Assembly (NCBI GenBank): GCA_018340805.1
Contig: JACMZG010001913.1
Span: forward strand, 16,379,533 to 16,443,532
Reading direction: 5' to 3'
DNA from: Microvelia longipes
Taxonomy: Eukaryota; Arthropoda; Insecta; Hemiptera; Veliidae
DNA length: 64,000 bases
Position 1 is the stretch's first letter. Every line of letters begins with the position of its first letter. The notes under the pieces are model-generated. The model saw nothing but the letters and a program-made list of their open reading frames with translations, searched no databases and was not told the origin of the DNA. Shown here in pieces: positions 37,690-49,304 of the stretch. The translations under genes were made by a program, and so were the position numbers.

Positions 37690-38135
37690 TCAAAGGGCTC
37701 TTGAACAAATAGGTATATTGGGAAAGTAATGTGTTTCCACTAAACATCCAAAACAAATAGGTATATAGGGAAAGTAATGTGTTTCCACTAAACATCCGAA
37801 ACAAATTGGTATATAGGGGAAGTAATATGTTTCCACTAAACATCCAAAACAAATAAGTATATAGAGGAAGGTAATGTGTTTCCACTAAAACATCCGAAAC
37901 AAAGGTATATAGAGGAAGTAATGTGTTCCACAAACATCCGAACAAAATAGGTATATAGAGAAGTAATATGTAAAAATCCGAAAAAATAGGTATATAAGGG
38001 AAAAGTAATGTGTTTCCACTAAACATCCGAAACAATAGGAATATCATAGAGGAAGAGTAATAGGTTTCCACTAAACATCCGAACAAATAGGTAATAATGG
38101 AAAAATAAATGTTTCCACTAAAATCCGAAACAGTA
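37690..38135. repeat. Minisatellite, about 48-bp unit, nine or so copies
   Basis: Unit contains AAACAAATAGGTATATAGGG, AAGTAATGTGTTTCCACTAA and ACATCCG. Indels accumulate toward the right end. The frame it produces on the minus strand is not a gene. Confidence 0.9.
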
Positions 38136-38827
38136 TTATTCGGTTATGTGTTTTTATAACCTGTAGTGGATTTTTATTTATGATTTTATTTATGTCATTA
38201 TAGTATGAGTTTGATATAGATTTTAGTAATATATGAGGATATGAATATCCGGACCAATTGTGGATTTACGCCATCATAAGGATATCTATCTCTATATCCT
38301 TTAGTATCTGTGCAACTGTATGAATAATATTATATACTTTACTATATATGAAGAAATTCGTTTAATATGAGCTTATTCTTTAAGCCAGTTTTGTTTAAAT
38401 ATTACAGTATAAAAGTAAAGAGCGAAAAGAAAAGTCAATTTTCCAGTCATTGCCGCTACTTCCCATTCTCTGAGTCTGAAAACATATTCTATATACATGC
38501 CCTTGTCTTATTATTACTACCACTTTTCTACCTATTCCCAAACCGCATGTATTTTAGCCATAGTAGAACTGTGGTCTATTTTCAAAAAGAAGGTAAATGC
38601 TTTTTGATAAAATTATCACCGATTATAAGCTAATTAACAAAATCAAAGTAAGGCTAATACTTCTTTTTCAATTTTATTCCTGTATAATTTTGCTATCTTT
38701 CAGTATATTAAGAACTAAAAATTAATGTTTTTTTTAAAATTATGATTTAATTGTATTTCACAATGGCAAAATAATTTTTGAGGCCCTAATTCTGTTCTGA
38801 TAAAGCGTTCGTGAACTATCGTAAAAA
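38136..38827. other. No gene recognised
   Basis: AT-rich, nothing supported. Confidence 0.5.
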
Positions 38828-38949
38828 TTAATTCTTGGGCGGTGGTCCGCAAGTCGGCGAATATTTGAAATGCTTGCTTTTTTGCGTAAGTTTTCAGATT
38901 ATGTTTTGTATCTTGAGCTTTAGCATTAGTACTTGTACAATTTTAAGTG

Positions 38950-38990
<41 letters not shown>

Positions 38991-38993
38991 TAT

Positions 38994-39050
<57 letters not shown>

Positions 39051-39064
39051 TCTGTGTGTGTGTT
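38828..39064. repeat. GGTGGTCCGC repeat fragment plus AT/GT microsatellite
   Basis: 38828-38885 matches part of the foldback arm (GGGCGGTGGTCCGCAAGTCG). An (AT)n tract from 38951 passes into (GT)n to 39064. Confidence 0.8.
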
Positions 39065-39254
39065 ACTATGGGATTCTGTAATTTTACTATTAGCCTCACA
39101 ATAATAATGTTGAAGAAGTATATTACTGTTAATCTAAGGGTTACAGAGTTTTTAGGCTACAGACCGTTTCATGACAACCTAACAGCCCTAAATTATATAT
39201 TTTGATGAATATTTACCACTAAAAAATATATTGGTTGGTAAGACTGGAATTAAG

Positions 39255-40075
39255 ATGGAAAAATCAGTGGCGCCGTAGTATAGCTTCTAGTAGGAAGGGG
39301 GGATGACTCCTCTCTCTTATTCGCATTTAAATCATCTACTCGGCTCTGACTCTATTATTCAATTACCAATTACTCTAAAAACTCCATTTTCAGCCTTTAT
39401 TCACAAAATGCAGATACCCGACTTTATGAGGGCCTTTAAAGTGAATTTCACATAGTAAATGTTGTTAACATTTACTATACTGTCTTTATGGTCACTAGCC
39501 CTTCTAAGAATGTTCCTGCCTGTTTGGCCAAGATACTTGACTTGGCATATGCCACATTTCACTATTTAACAGTGACACATGGTTCTTAACGCAGCTTGAA
39601 ATATATTTTGAGGTTTTAAGTACAAGAAAAACTTACTTTATAATTATTTCTTTTAAGTCCAGATGCTATGCGTTAAGAAATACTATCAAGGTAGTAGATG
39701 GAATACCATTGAGTGTTGTTTATGTTGCTTCCTTGTTCCTCAGCCATAGTTTTCAGAATTAGTTTACGATTATTCTTCTCTATAAGAGTGTCGACCATGA
39801 GCATTGTATAACCGTTTGTCGTAGCTATGTTATGAATCGTAGCTAGCTCATTGTTATAAACTAGGCCATTAAGAGGAAATTTAATCTGTTTATGCATCAA
39901 TGCGTTAAAAGCGGCCATTTTGTGGATCCTCGGACGGGTTGCTGTAGGCTTCTAAAAATCTCAAACCTTAGGCTGTTTTCTGTGGTAGTTATAGAAATAT
40001 CTGCATAATTTAGTCTACCATGCTTTTTGATCTCTTTAGTAAATTTTATAGATTTTCCACAACTGTATAAAAATG
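39255..40075 (-). pseudogene. Penelope-like element remnant: RT end, linker and GIY-YIG endonuclease (copy 2)
   Basis: Reading leftward on the minus strand: the end of the reverse transcriptase (KHGRLNYADISITTTENSLR, then FEIFR) near 39990, a frameshift, then KPTATRP and the thumb/linker frame 39918-39673 (FNALMHKQIKFPLNGLVYNN, HNIATTNGY). Next comes a degraded spacer, then the endonuclease CGICQVKYLGQTGRNILRR with RASDH (about 39560-39485), and finally the tail SQSRVDDLNANKREE (about 39330). Order and motifs are those of a Penelope polyprotein. Several frameshifts and stops make it inactive. The catalytic RT core is missing (5' truncation), and no hammerhead-like core is found at its 3' side. 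Confidence 0.85.
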
Positions 40076-40964
40076 CTAAAAAGGAGCTAAGATCATTATA
40101 GATTACAAATTATCTTTTCTTTCAAAGATATTATCTTCGTTACGTTAGTATCATATTGGTTCACCCATACTCTATTTCTGCACTTCTCAGAAACTTGTTG
40201 TGAATGAAATAATTTAGAGTTGATATTTAATTAAGAAGAGATTTTTAACAAATACTATAGAAGTGATAATGTTGGGAGGGAGAAGTGGAGGTGTGGTCTC
40301 CATTACGGAGCGAAGGGAAGATAACTGGCTTTGCGCCCTTTGTAAAGAAGAGCTCTCGGTTGGGATCCGGTTACACTTGATAACTCTGTTGGGTCACTCC
40401 CCTGTCCTTTACTCCATACTCCAATTACCCCTTGGGCCCAGGCTAAAAGCCCTTCCGATACACGGGGAAAACTAAAAGAGACTCAGGGACCTTTTCCTTG
40501 AAGGGGTATTGAGAAGATCAATACCTTCGTACCACACCCTTAGACCTTACATGAGAACAACTCAATCGTGTATATTCGATAAAGCTTAGATTTATTTTCT
40601 TCAAAAGCAATTAAAATTTTATCCTAGCCCAGAACATCTTAATTACGAACCCTTAAAATCAAAACCCTTATCTATTTTTATAAACCTTCTACTCCTTATG
40701 GACACCCAGTAATAAAATTCGCTTAAAATCTTCAGCATAATCAATTTTTAAATAAAATTATTTGCTGAGGGAATAAGATGCAAAACTCTTCGAAATCATA
40801 TTCTTTAACCTTGAATTAAAATTAATAAAATTTTATATATTTTCCATAACTGTTTAAAAAATGTAGAAAGGAACTAATATCATTCAAGGTACCGGTCTAG
40901 ATTACAAATTATCTTTGCTATTATCTAAGTTGTGAAAATCTAATTAAGGAATATTCTTTAACCT
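40076..40964. other. No gene recognised
   Basis: 40820-40925 (TTTTCCATAACTGTTTAAAA, then GATTACAAATTATCTTTGC) resembles 40045-40115 and is a short repeat of unknown origin. A frame at 40263-40475 has two Cys-X2-Cys residues but no recognisable family. Confidence 0.5.
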
Positions 40965-41320
40965 TTTTAAAATGTGGTAGGCCTGTTCCAATTCAATAAT
41001 ATATTTAGAGTGTGCATAGGAAGGCAAAAGAGTTTTTTGATAAAATATCTTAATAATACTTCAAGTTGGCTAAAAACCCATACCTGGGCACCATAGGTAA
41101 TTATAGCCTGTGGGACTGCTTAAAAACTTTCATTTTAGCTTTAATTGTGATGCTGTTTTGATGGTTTCTCTGTCGAGAACCAACGGAAGCCAGCTTGGTT
41201 CTCGACTGTAATTTTCTTCTTCACAATAAATTCTTCTAGCCTACTTAAAAGGACAGCTGAAAACAAATTAAGGATTGCATTGAGAAAGGAAATCCCTCTG
41301 TTGTGACACTAAGTATCGAC
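40965..41320 (-). pseudogene. Internally deleted LINE reverse transcriptase
   Basis: Minus strand. An early RT block NRGISFLNAILNLFSAVLL followed by SRLEEFIVKKKITVENQAGFR (about 41310-41190) is the conserved start of many LINE RT domains, where the sequence leads into the palm. Within about 60 bp it is followed, in a shifted frame, by the C-terminal block AVPQAIITYGAQVWVF and FCLPMHTLNILLNWN (about 41130-40990). The whole catalytic middle, including the YADD/FADD box, has been lost, so this is a deletion derivative. It is a different LINE lineage from the 17.8 and 25.5 kb fragments. Confidence 0.8.
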
Positions 41321-41397
41321 TTCTTGATAAAATATTTTTGTTGGCTTTGGATTGAGTATCTTACTAACGATCAAGTGTGAACTTTACTTGATTCACT

Positions 41398-41921
41398 AGA
41401 GTCACCCGTGGTGTAGTGGTTAAGGTACGCGGCCAATACACAGAATGAATGGACTTTAGCCATGAGTTCAATTCCAGCACGGGCCTCTAGGATTTTTATG
41501 AGAAGGATAAAAATTCTGCGTACCACGTCTCGAGCCGGTGCGTTGTCAGGTACTCGTTAAAGATCCCTTACCCTAAAGGAAACTGGGTATAGGCAAAATT
41601 TAGGACCCTTATTGTAGATTTATTATAATACTATACTGTTTCTGCCTTGTAGTTTAAAGTGTGTAGAGGTTTGGTTTAACAGTGAGAGCACGTGTTGTTC
41701 CCAGTTTTCACTAGACTATAAGAGTGAAAATATATATGATTGCTTGAAAAAGCATGAGAGGAACCATAGAAATTCATGGCTCTTCTGTCTAGATTAGATG
41801 AAATATACCTACACTTGAAATTAAAAAGGAGTAGAACACTATCTTAGAGAGCTGGCAAAAAGGGCCCAACAACGTAGCCTACTTGCCTGGTCGTTACTAC
41901 CACTCCCCCATATTACTATCA
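41398..41921 (+). mobile_element. Long tRNA-derived SINE, copy 2, with target-site duplication
   Basis: Flanked by the perfect 14-bp direct repeat TTACTTGATTCACT (41384-41397 and 41922-41935), which fixes both ends and the length at about 524 bp. The head has an A box GTGGTGTAGTGGTTAAGGTA and a decayed B box ATGAGTTCAATTCCAGC. The body shares GGGCCTCTAGGATTTTTATG, GTCAGGTACTCGTTAAAGAT, GGCAAAATTTAGGACCC and AGGGCCCAACAACGTAGCCT with copy 1 at 19681. It ends ATATTACTATCA. Confidence 0.9.
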
Positions 41922-41935
41922 TTACTTGATTCACT

Positions 41936-43721
41936 GCTTATTAAATTGCTGTAACAATAGATGTTTTGTTAATAATAATTAATTAATAGGTTAACGATCA
42001 GTCGCCAATAGTTCTCTCTTATTTAATGTTTATTTGAAGCTTCAGTTAAAGCGTCCGTATTTGTACTGACCTCTAATACCACGGAGATCTGGGGTCCGCA
42101 TTCCATATTACTATCTCGGTTTATTTAGATTTTTGTAAAATAAATTATCCCCAACTTTAGATAATAAGTTAAGCATAACGGTTGCCACAACCACATAAGC
42201 TTGTTTCCGCCGGGGTTATACCTGATGAGCCGCAAAACTCTTGGGAATTATTATTATTAATTAAATATGGTTCTGTAAATAAGAATTATTCATCGCAAAG
42301 ATAAAATAAATAAGAGTAATGTCTCTTATAAAATAAATAAGAGTAATGTCATTGCTTCCAAAATCCTTTTTAAAAAGTGTAGTTTAATTAATACCCTTTC
42401 TATTACCTCTTTAAATGGTTCTGATTTAAACCATTAAATTTTTATCTGGCTCACATTTATATTCTTTTATTTTTAAATTTTATATCCAAAAATTCATTTT
42501 TGAATTCACATTCAATTAATTTTTCACTCTGGTCCGTGTTTTACACGACATTGTCTCCTCTTATGGAATAAATAAAATTTCTCTCGTAAAACTGGTGTTC
42601 AAAATCAGAAGGCTCTGTAGACCTTACTAATGACGATTTATTAGTCAATTAGTCCTTTTGTTGGTTGTTAAAAGCAGTGCAATGTTTAATAATTTTTCGA
42701 GGGGGTTTAGTCAGTGTTAGTTTTTAGTTAATTTTGTAGGTAGTGAGGATAATTTTAAATTTTGAATTGTGGAAAATATCCCTTTGGATAAAGCCCTTTT
42801 AGGATGTTTTTCAACCCCTTTTTCTGGCCATTATCTAATGAGTATTTAGCCCTTGTTCGAATCCCCCCCTATCCGTAGTTTTAACTCTATATCTCTTTTC
42901 TCCCTTTGACCATTCATCATTTTACGATATTTTAACCCCATTTTCACCCCTACCTAAATGGTTTGGTTTTTAACGCGAGACGAATGTCAACGGGGTACCC
43001 AGCCACTAATGTCTTGTTTGATATGGAGTAATTATATTCAAACCACATATCAATTACTATATTTTCACCTCTTCTTTACTGCATTCTGAAAAATTTGATC
43101 AAACAAAATCGATAGAATCCCTTTTATAGAGTGAAATATTACATTTGATGTATTTACCATCGAGAGTTAACTCGGATAATCCTTGTTTAAGTTCTCTCTC
43201 AGCCTAATTGAAAAAAAATTGCAACCCGATCTGCATGAAGTTTGTAAAAATTAATCGGATTTTTAATTTTCAACATCGCATCTCTCTTTTTTTTTATTGT
43301 TTAATTCCCGTGACTTCTGTGCAAAATTTATTAATTGAAATGTAGAAGTGAACAACTTTATGTCGGTTTAATTAAGCCATCAAAGTTTCTCAGAATTTCT
43401 GACTACATTTATTATTTTAAAATATTATTTTGGTAATATTTATGTCATATGTGCATTATAAATGTAAATTCAAATGTATTATTTTAAAATCAATCATTAA
43501 ATGTATTTTTGTGTTTAAATTATTCTTATAAGCGAATTTCTAAATGAATATTTACTAACTCGGTTAGGGTCGTGGCGGGGGAGGGGGAGGGTGTGTTTTT
43601 TTATTTATTTTTACAAAATAATATATTTTGATGTTAATGATCCATGACAAAATAAATGAAATAAATTAATTAATAAAACGATAAGAGCATATTCAGGATC
43701 TATACCCTAATATTAGTATTA
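41936..43721. other. No gene recognised; small repeats
   Basis: A perfect 27-bp duplication lies at 42301-42354 (ATAAAATAAATAAGAGTAAT unit). A tRNA-like B box (GATCTGGGGTCCGCATTCC, 42086) is followed at about 42220 by CCTGATGAGCCGCAAAACTC, a SINE-tail-like motif also seen near 50820. 43535-43580 shows weak similarity to the start of family B. Confidence 0.5.
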
Positions 43722-43742
43722 TTATATATATATATATTATTA

Positions 43743-43808
<66 letters not shown>

Positions 43809-43832
43809 ATACTTATTATATATATATATATA
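43722..43832. repeat. AT dinucleotide microsatellite
   Basis: Interrupted (AT)n tract directly abutting a family A copy. Confidence 0.9.
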
Positions 43833-44548
43833 AGTCCCTGCTTCGGGCTCGCTTCGCTCGTCCCCAGAAATACAGTTTGCCAAATTTATACTGAAACATG
43901 CCTCCGGACTCGCTTCACTTGTCTTCAGATAGTAAATACATCTGCGTCATTCTCAGCGGTCACCCATACAGCACTGACCACGTTCAATGCTACTTAATTT
44001 TTATGATCCAACAAAAATCATCGATATACATGTTGTATTAAAACAACACTTAGTGTACTTATGTATTAGGTAATAATATAAACTTGTGCCAAATTTCAAC
44101 TCAATTGGAACATTTTTCAATTTTTTTAAAAATTACGTACACAAGTCATTCAATAAAAGTTAAACTAATGCTGATAAAGAGATGAAACTTGGCGCATATG
44201 CTAGTCTTATACATGCGTGCCAAATTTCAATCAGATTGTTTTATGATTTTTTAAAATTTTGGCTGCGTCATTATTGCGGGTTAGTGACGTCATAAAAAAT
44301 ATTTTCCGTATAGCACAACTACAGCGGTATACTGATTTTTGTATCAAATTTCAAGTCTCTAGCATAAATACACTGGGCGGTATGACGATAAAAGACACAC
44401 ACACATACAGACAGACAACTTTGAGAATACCATTCAGGAGGCCTTAAAAACAACTAAAACGGATAATTCCGGTTTCATCTCGGTTTAGGATTATTTTGCA
44501 AACACAGTACTTTACCTATATACCTACGGTATAAATGTGGAAAAGTAA
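43833..44548 (+). repeat. Family A dispersed repeat, copy 9
   Basis: Starts inside the second hairpin motif (CGGGCTCGCTTCGCTCGTCC), lacking the first 60 bp where the microsatellite begins. It runs to the family 3' end ACCTACGGTATAAATGTGG. Confidence 0.9.
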
Positions 44549-46162
44549 TAAGCTAACTTGTACTGCAGAATTAATCACTTCTAAAACAATACATGGGAAA
44601 AATAAACACTTGGAAAAAATTACCCAAAATTCAGCGATATTGTATGTATCAATTTGTCCAAGATATGACTCAGTTTCAGATAATACCATATAATGGTCTG
44701 GAGCATAGAGTTTTCTTTTAATTTAACTTTAAAAAAAAAAGCACAATTTGGTTATCAAATTATTATTCTTTCCAGACAATAACTACAAAATAATTAGTTA
44801 TTTAAACTTCTATTGGGAGTTTAGTAGTGCCGACTAACCTAGTGCCGAGTTGACCAAGTGCCGAGTTGACCTAGTGGATGTAAATACTATTGTTTTCGCT
44901 ATAGTTCCGTACAGAACTAAGTAATTATGGTGTTATATTTGAAATGTATATCGTTACGTTGTGTTTAGTTAATACGCCCATTCACTCGAATAAGAAAATT
45001 ACTTTTTCCCAATTTAATTTAGGAGAACTTTGAGAAAAATGTTTTTTTTAGAAAATCATATCTCTCTGATTAATAAGAGATGGTTTTATTTATTTCAGAG
45101 ATTTATTTCAGAGTCTACTTAATATTGCTAAGTATCTTATGATAAAGAGAAGATTACTTAAAAGATAAATAATTATTAGGGTGGGGAAACTTAACAAAGA
45201 ATACTGGTCTTTGTGGGCTTCAAACTCGCGGCAAAGTTGTCTCATTTGAGAAATAACTGGAGATTAAAAGACCTTCTTACAAGTAAAATTTTAAAAGGGA
45301 AAAATGTCCGAGGGGCCATTAAACCGCCCCCGAAATGTCAATAAAACCAGTGAGGCATAAAAGTCATCTACCCGAAATCCTTCTTCTTATAACTTTAATA
45401 AATCGTGGCCTCTTTCCCTTTATAAAGAAACCAGACTGAGGATTTTAATTATTTTTGTTTATTTTAAAGGGTAGAATTAAACAAAAATCTGTGAGTGGTT
45501 TTTTGGGTCCAAAATATTATGCTACTGTTTTAATTGAAAAACGTCTTTTTAACTTAGATAAAATATTTGAAAACTTTTAAGGACTCGAAATTATTTCTTA
45601 AATGTAAAATTTTAAGAATTTTTAAAAAATTGTTGCATTCATTTTTTTAAATAAAAGCATTAATGTTGACTCGGGAAATTATGAGAATCAAACTTAAATT
45701 GTATTTAATATTACTGAGATTTATAAGAGAAGGTAGTGCCTCTCATGCAATTTAATAATACTTCTCTAGTAAACTAACTTTCTTTTCACCGCTATCTCTT
45801 ATGATTAATGAAGTTTTGATACGGATTAACCAAAACTCACCAAGAATTTGACCAGAACTAACCATTAAAAGTTAGTTATCGGTTAAGAAAAAAAACTACA
45901 GGTTTTTAAAACAATTAGTTGATAAAATTAACAAAAGCAAGCTGTCAATCGTGGAGCGAGGTTTACCTACCAATAGGCTTAGAAAAGCTAATTAAAAAAT
46001 AATTATACAAGAAAAGTGCACATTCATTCATATAAGTATTTGGAAAACTGTTTTAGCCACAGATTTAGTTGGGACACTTTCTACTTTTCAAAAAACCATT
46101 AAAATCACTTTATGCTGTGCTTATCGTACATTACTTTGCAGTCTACGCTAAGCTAATTCTAA
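44549..46162. other. No gene recognised; short tandem repeat
   Basis: 44826-44873 holds three units of AGTGCCGAGTTGACC (15-16 bp). The rest is unclassified. Confidence 0.55.
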
Positions 46163-46412
46163 AAATCGGGTAAGGGGTACCTCAAAACTTTGCCTCATGA
46201 CATCGGGTTCACTACGCTTATCCTTCCAACTTCGGATTCGCTTCGCTTTTCCTCAAAATATAAAAAATTCCAAATTTATACTGCAACACGTATTTAGACT
46301 CGCTTCGCTCTTCAGATAGTAAATACAGTACTTTCATTTTCAGCTGTCACCCATCCAAGCACTCACCACGCACGGTGCTGCTTAACTTTTATGATATAAC
46401 AAAAATTATAAA
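46163..46412 (+). repeat. Family A repeat, 5' fragment (copy 10)
   Basis: AATCGGGTAAGGGGTACCTC to CACGGTGCTGCTTAACTTTT. It stops where the next foldback element begins. Confidence 0.85.
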
Positions 46413-46423
46413 CAAAATTTAAA

Positions 46424-46926
46424 TGTGCAAGAGACACCTAGGAAATGTAACAACCAAAATTTACTGCTACGTCTGGAAACTGTTCCATTATTCGACATTC
46501 GTCATTATTAATGGCTTGACATAATGTCATGTCCCACTCTGTTTTGTTACGTCTAACTCATCAGGGCGCCGACAGAGCCTGAACTCACTCTGACCTTGAA
46601 TTAATTCCGAAGAACAAAACGTGAAGTATTTACCAGAGACGAGCAGAGCTCTCATAACGCCATCATGCTTGTCAAGCAAAACATATATCATTTGATACTA
46701 CTGAGTTTTCAAAACATGAATAGTTGACACAATAAAATTGTGCGAGAGACACCAAGGAAATGTAACAAGCAAAATGCTTGGTACCTGATGAGTTAGACGT
46801 AACGAAACAGAGTGGGACATGACATAATGCTGAGCCATTAATGATGACGAATAACAAATGATGGAACAGTTGCCAGATGTAGCGTTGCATTTTGCTTGGT
46901 ACTTTTTCCAGGTGTCTCTCGCACAA
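46424..46926. mobile_element. Foldback element, family F
   Basis: Starts TGTGCAAGAGACACC and ends with its complement GGTGTCTCTCGCACA. The right part (46736-46926) mirrors the first 140 bp of the left part, including TGTAACAAGCAAAATGC, the CAGAGTGGGACATGACATAA segment and CTGATGAGTTAGACGTAACG. A third copy of the terminal motif (TTGTGCGAGAGACACC) lies at about 46739. Non-coding. A close relative is embedded in both arms of the 57.9-62.0 kb structure. Confidence 0.85.
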
Positions 46927-48135
46927 TTATATTGTGCATCCTTAGTTGTTTCTCGACCATGAATTGTTCTATGAGTTCTATGAATTCAGCAGCACCCATC
47001 AATCAAATTTCGTAACGAAAAAGTACAATATAGTTATATTTATTACCACTTTGTTTCAGCTAAAATTTTTAATCTTGGGCCTTTTCTAGTTTAAAGATGC
47101 TAAGTGTCTAATTGTAAAACCATGTACTGTTTTCCCCCAAAAAATAAATAAAGGACTAAAACCTGCTATAAAAGGGTAAATTTGTATCCCTTTGTCTGAG
47201 GTTGGGAATATTTAACAAATTTGGGACCCAACTCTTAAAAGCCTTTTAGGAGACAAAAACACTCTTGACCATTTAAAAACCCTTAATATTTTACGAGTAG
47301 CTTTATTTTGAGGCAAATTTAAATTGGGGTATTTATTTTAACATGCGAGGTTTCAGAGGTTTTTAACTCCCTGCCGTAATTTAGTGTGCAAAGCTTTTTA
47401 TAAAAGCTATTTGTGTTTTTTTGTTAGTTTATTAAATTAAATTGCTTTTAATCTTTTTCCCTCTTTTGAATTTTTTGTGTTACATTTCAAACTATTATAA
47501 ACTTTTTATAGTAAAAACTTTTTAATCTTTCTCTTCTTAATAAAAAAGAATGGATTTACAAACGTTGATTAATCGGAATAATTAAAACTATAGAAAAATG
47601 TATAAAATTGACACTTTATTTAAAGTTTTAGCGAATTTTCACCATAAACATTTTTTTTTATAAGATACTCAGAAAAGTTCATTTTCCTATTAACTATCCT
47701 TTTAATGCATAATAGCGGAAAGTTAAAAAAAAAATAATTATTCTTTATCTACTCCTTGTATTGTAAGTTCTACTTACAGTCTTGTTACCTCACACTGTAA
47801 ATGTACTTTTACTCCCTAGGGAGGAAAAGTGAAAGTGTTGCCAACTTGACAGAATTTTTTAGTAAAATTTGTAGGATTTTTTTCGGTGTTATGTAGGTAC
47901 TACGGGTAGAATATACAATTTACACATGCTAATGTTTAAATTACAAATATAGTATTACACATTATTCTATTGACAGCTTACAATAAAATAATGTGAAGAT
48001 AGTGGCTTTATTCTCTCTTCATCAGAGTAATTGACATGGTAAGAATAAACTAAACTAACACAATAACAATTAAGGAGCTGAAGAATATATTAATAGTTGT
48101 TAGTATTAGTTCTCTAGTCGTAGATAAAATTTAAC
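46927..48135. other. No gene recognised
   Basis: AT-rich. A near-palindrome lies at 47805-47830 (ACTTTTACTCCC / GGGAGGAAAAGT). Confidence 0.5.
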
Positions 48136-48921
48136 ATGCAACAAAGGATGAAAGTTATCAGCTCTCGTATTATCTCCCTCGTCAAGCCTCGGGAGCCAAA
48201 ATGTTACGCGCCACATAAAGCTTGCATAGTTCACTACGGAGAAAAAGGTCGTAAGTTGAACTTTTTGGAGAACTTAGAGATCTTTAGGAGTCAAGACACT
48301 GTTGGGTGATCTGAATTTGAATGAAAGAGGGGAGCGAACGCCGCTTATCAATGCGCTACTACGAGCGCCGCACCCTGCATCCACCAGTATGTGTCTTGTT
48401 ACAAGCCTACTCAAACCTTCCTGATTTTGTTTTATATTTAAAACTACCTTTTCAACACTTTTATCTCGGCTCAACGGTAATATTTCTATTTATTCACTTT
48501 TAATTTATTTATTTATTTATATTTTTGTATTTATTTTTATTTATTTATATTTATTTATATATTATTTATCACTCCATTTCTGTCATTTATCTGTTTTCTG
48601 TGGTATATTTTTGTAATTTTTTATGTATAAGTGTGTTTTGACATTTTTTGTCTTATTTGTTTAATAGGCACTGATGATGACCTCTTGTTAGGTCGAAAGC
48701 GCTCTGCTTTAGTTTTAATAAAATCTATAACTGTGGAGAGACTTTTTATTCTTTCGTTTTACCAAAATGTTAGTTAACTCCCTCGGCAAGCCTCGGGAGC
48801 TAACTAGTTTATCTCCCTCGGCCTACTGGCCTCGTGAGCTAATGAAGTTTCCTCCTTCGGCGCTGCCTTAGGAAGAAACTTTAACTTGAGCTGTAAAACT
48901 TACTTTCATCCCTTGTTGCAT
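48136..48921 (+). mobile_element. Penelope 3' end framed by 20-bp inverted repeats (copy 3)
   Basis: Outer inverted repeats ATGCAACAAAGGATGAAAGT (48136-48155) and ACTTTCATCCCTTGTTGCAT (48902-48921), 19 of 20 matching. Just inside on both sides is the hairpin CTCCCTCG(T/G)CAAGCCTCGGGAG (48173, 48780). The middle has the Penelope C-terminal tail (SQDTVG, one-base shift, GDLNLNERGERTPLIN; about 48285-48350). Next comes an AT-rich 3' region, a hammerhead-like core at 48669, and the ATAACTGTGGAGAGAC tail. The rest of the endonuclease and the RT are absent. Confidence 0.75.
48669..48700 (+). ncRNA. Hammerhead-ribozyme-like core
   Basis: CTGATGA (48671-48677), a perfect 5-bp helix II GACCT/AGGTC with a CTTGTT loop, GAAA (48695-48698), then GCGCTCTGC, which can form a short AGC/GCT helix III followed by a possible CUU cleavage triplet. 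Helix I is weak. It is the best-formed core of the window and lies 300-400 bp after the Penelope coding tail, where such motifs are known to occur. Confidence 0.6.
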
Positions 48922-49304
48922 AAATAACTATTGATCTCTTTACTCAGCAAACCTGTCTTCTAAATATAAAGTACGGGATAGCTCTATGATGCTCTTCTGG
49001 TTGGTAAAAATTCACCTAGTAATGTTAGAACTGTTTCACTAATCGTAAGTATAGTGGATAAGACTAACACACTAATAATCAAGATTATTTTGATTGACAC
49101 ATCGCCCGGTAATGTGTCCAAAATTTGTTTTAGAGGTCCCTAATACGAGGTCACGACGAGTCCTCTAAAAAGGGCTCGTCAAGCTCATTGAGACTAGAAG
49201 TTAATCACTGATATAACTTTATTAGTTGAGAGCTCGAGTTGAGAGCCCGCCTGCTAATGGCGCTAATATTTTTTTTTTACAGTATTTAAGTTTATAAAAT
49301 GAAT
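48922..49304. other. No gene recognised
   Basis: Contains a short TTTTAGAGGTCCCTAATACG word resembling family B (49128); otherwise unclassified. Confidence 0.45.

Noticed and set aside
37658..38086. 142-codon minus-strand frame with repeated LFGCLVET-like segments
   Set aside because: It is the 48-bp minisatellite (a multiple of three) read through; frame breaks occur in decayed units and nothing resembles a protein family.
40263..40475. Frame with Cys-X2-Cys residues that might be a zinc-binding protein
   Set aside because: Only one Cys pair, no spacing pattern of a known finger, and no neighbours or splice signals to support it.
41173..41205. Perfect hairpin TCGAGAACCAA/TTGGTTCTCGA as a functional RNA structure
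   Set aside because: It lies within the deleted LINE coding sequence and is explained by the junction; no independent sign of function.
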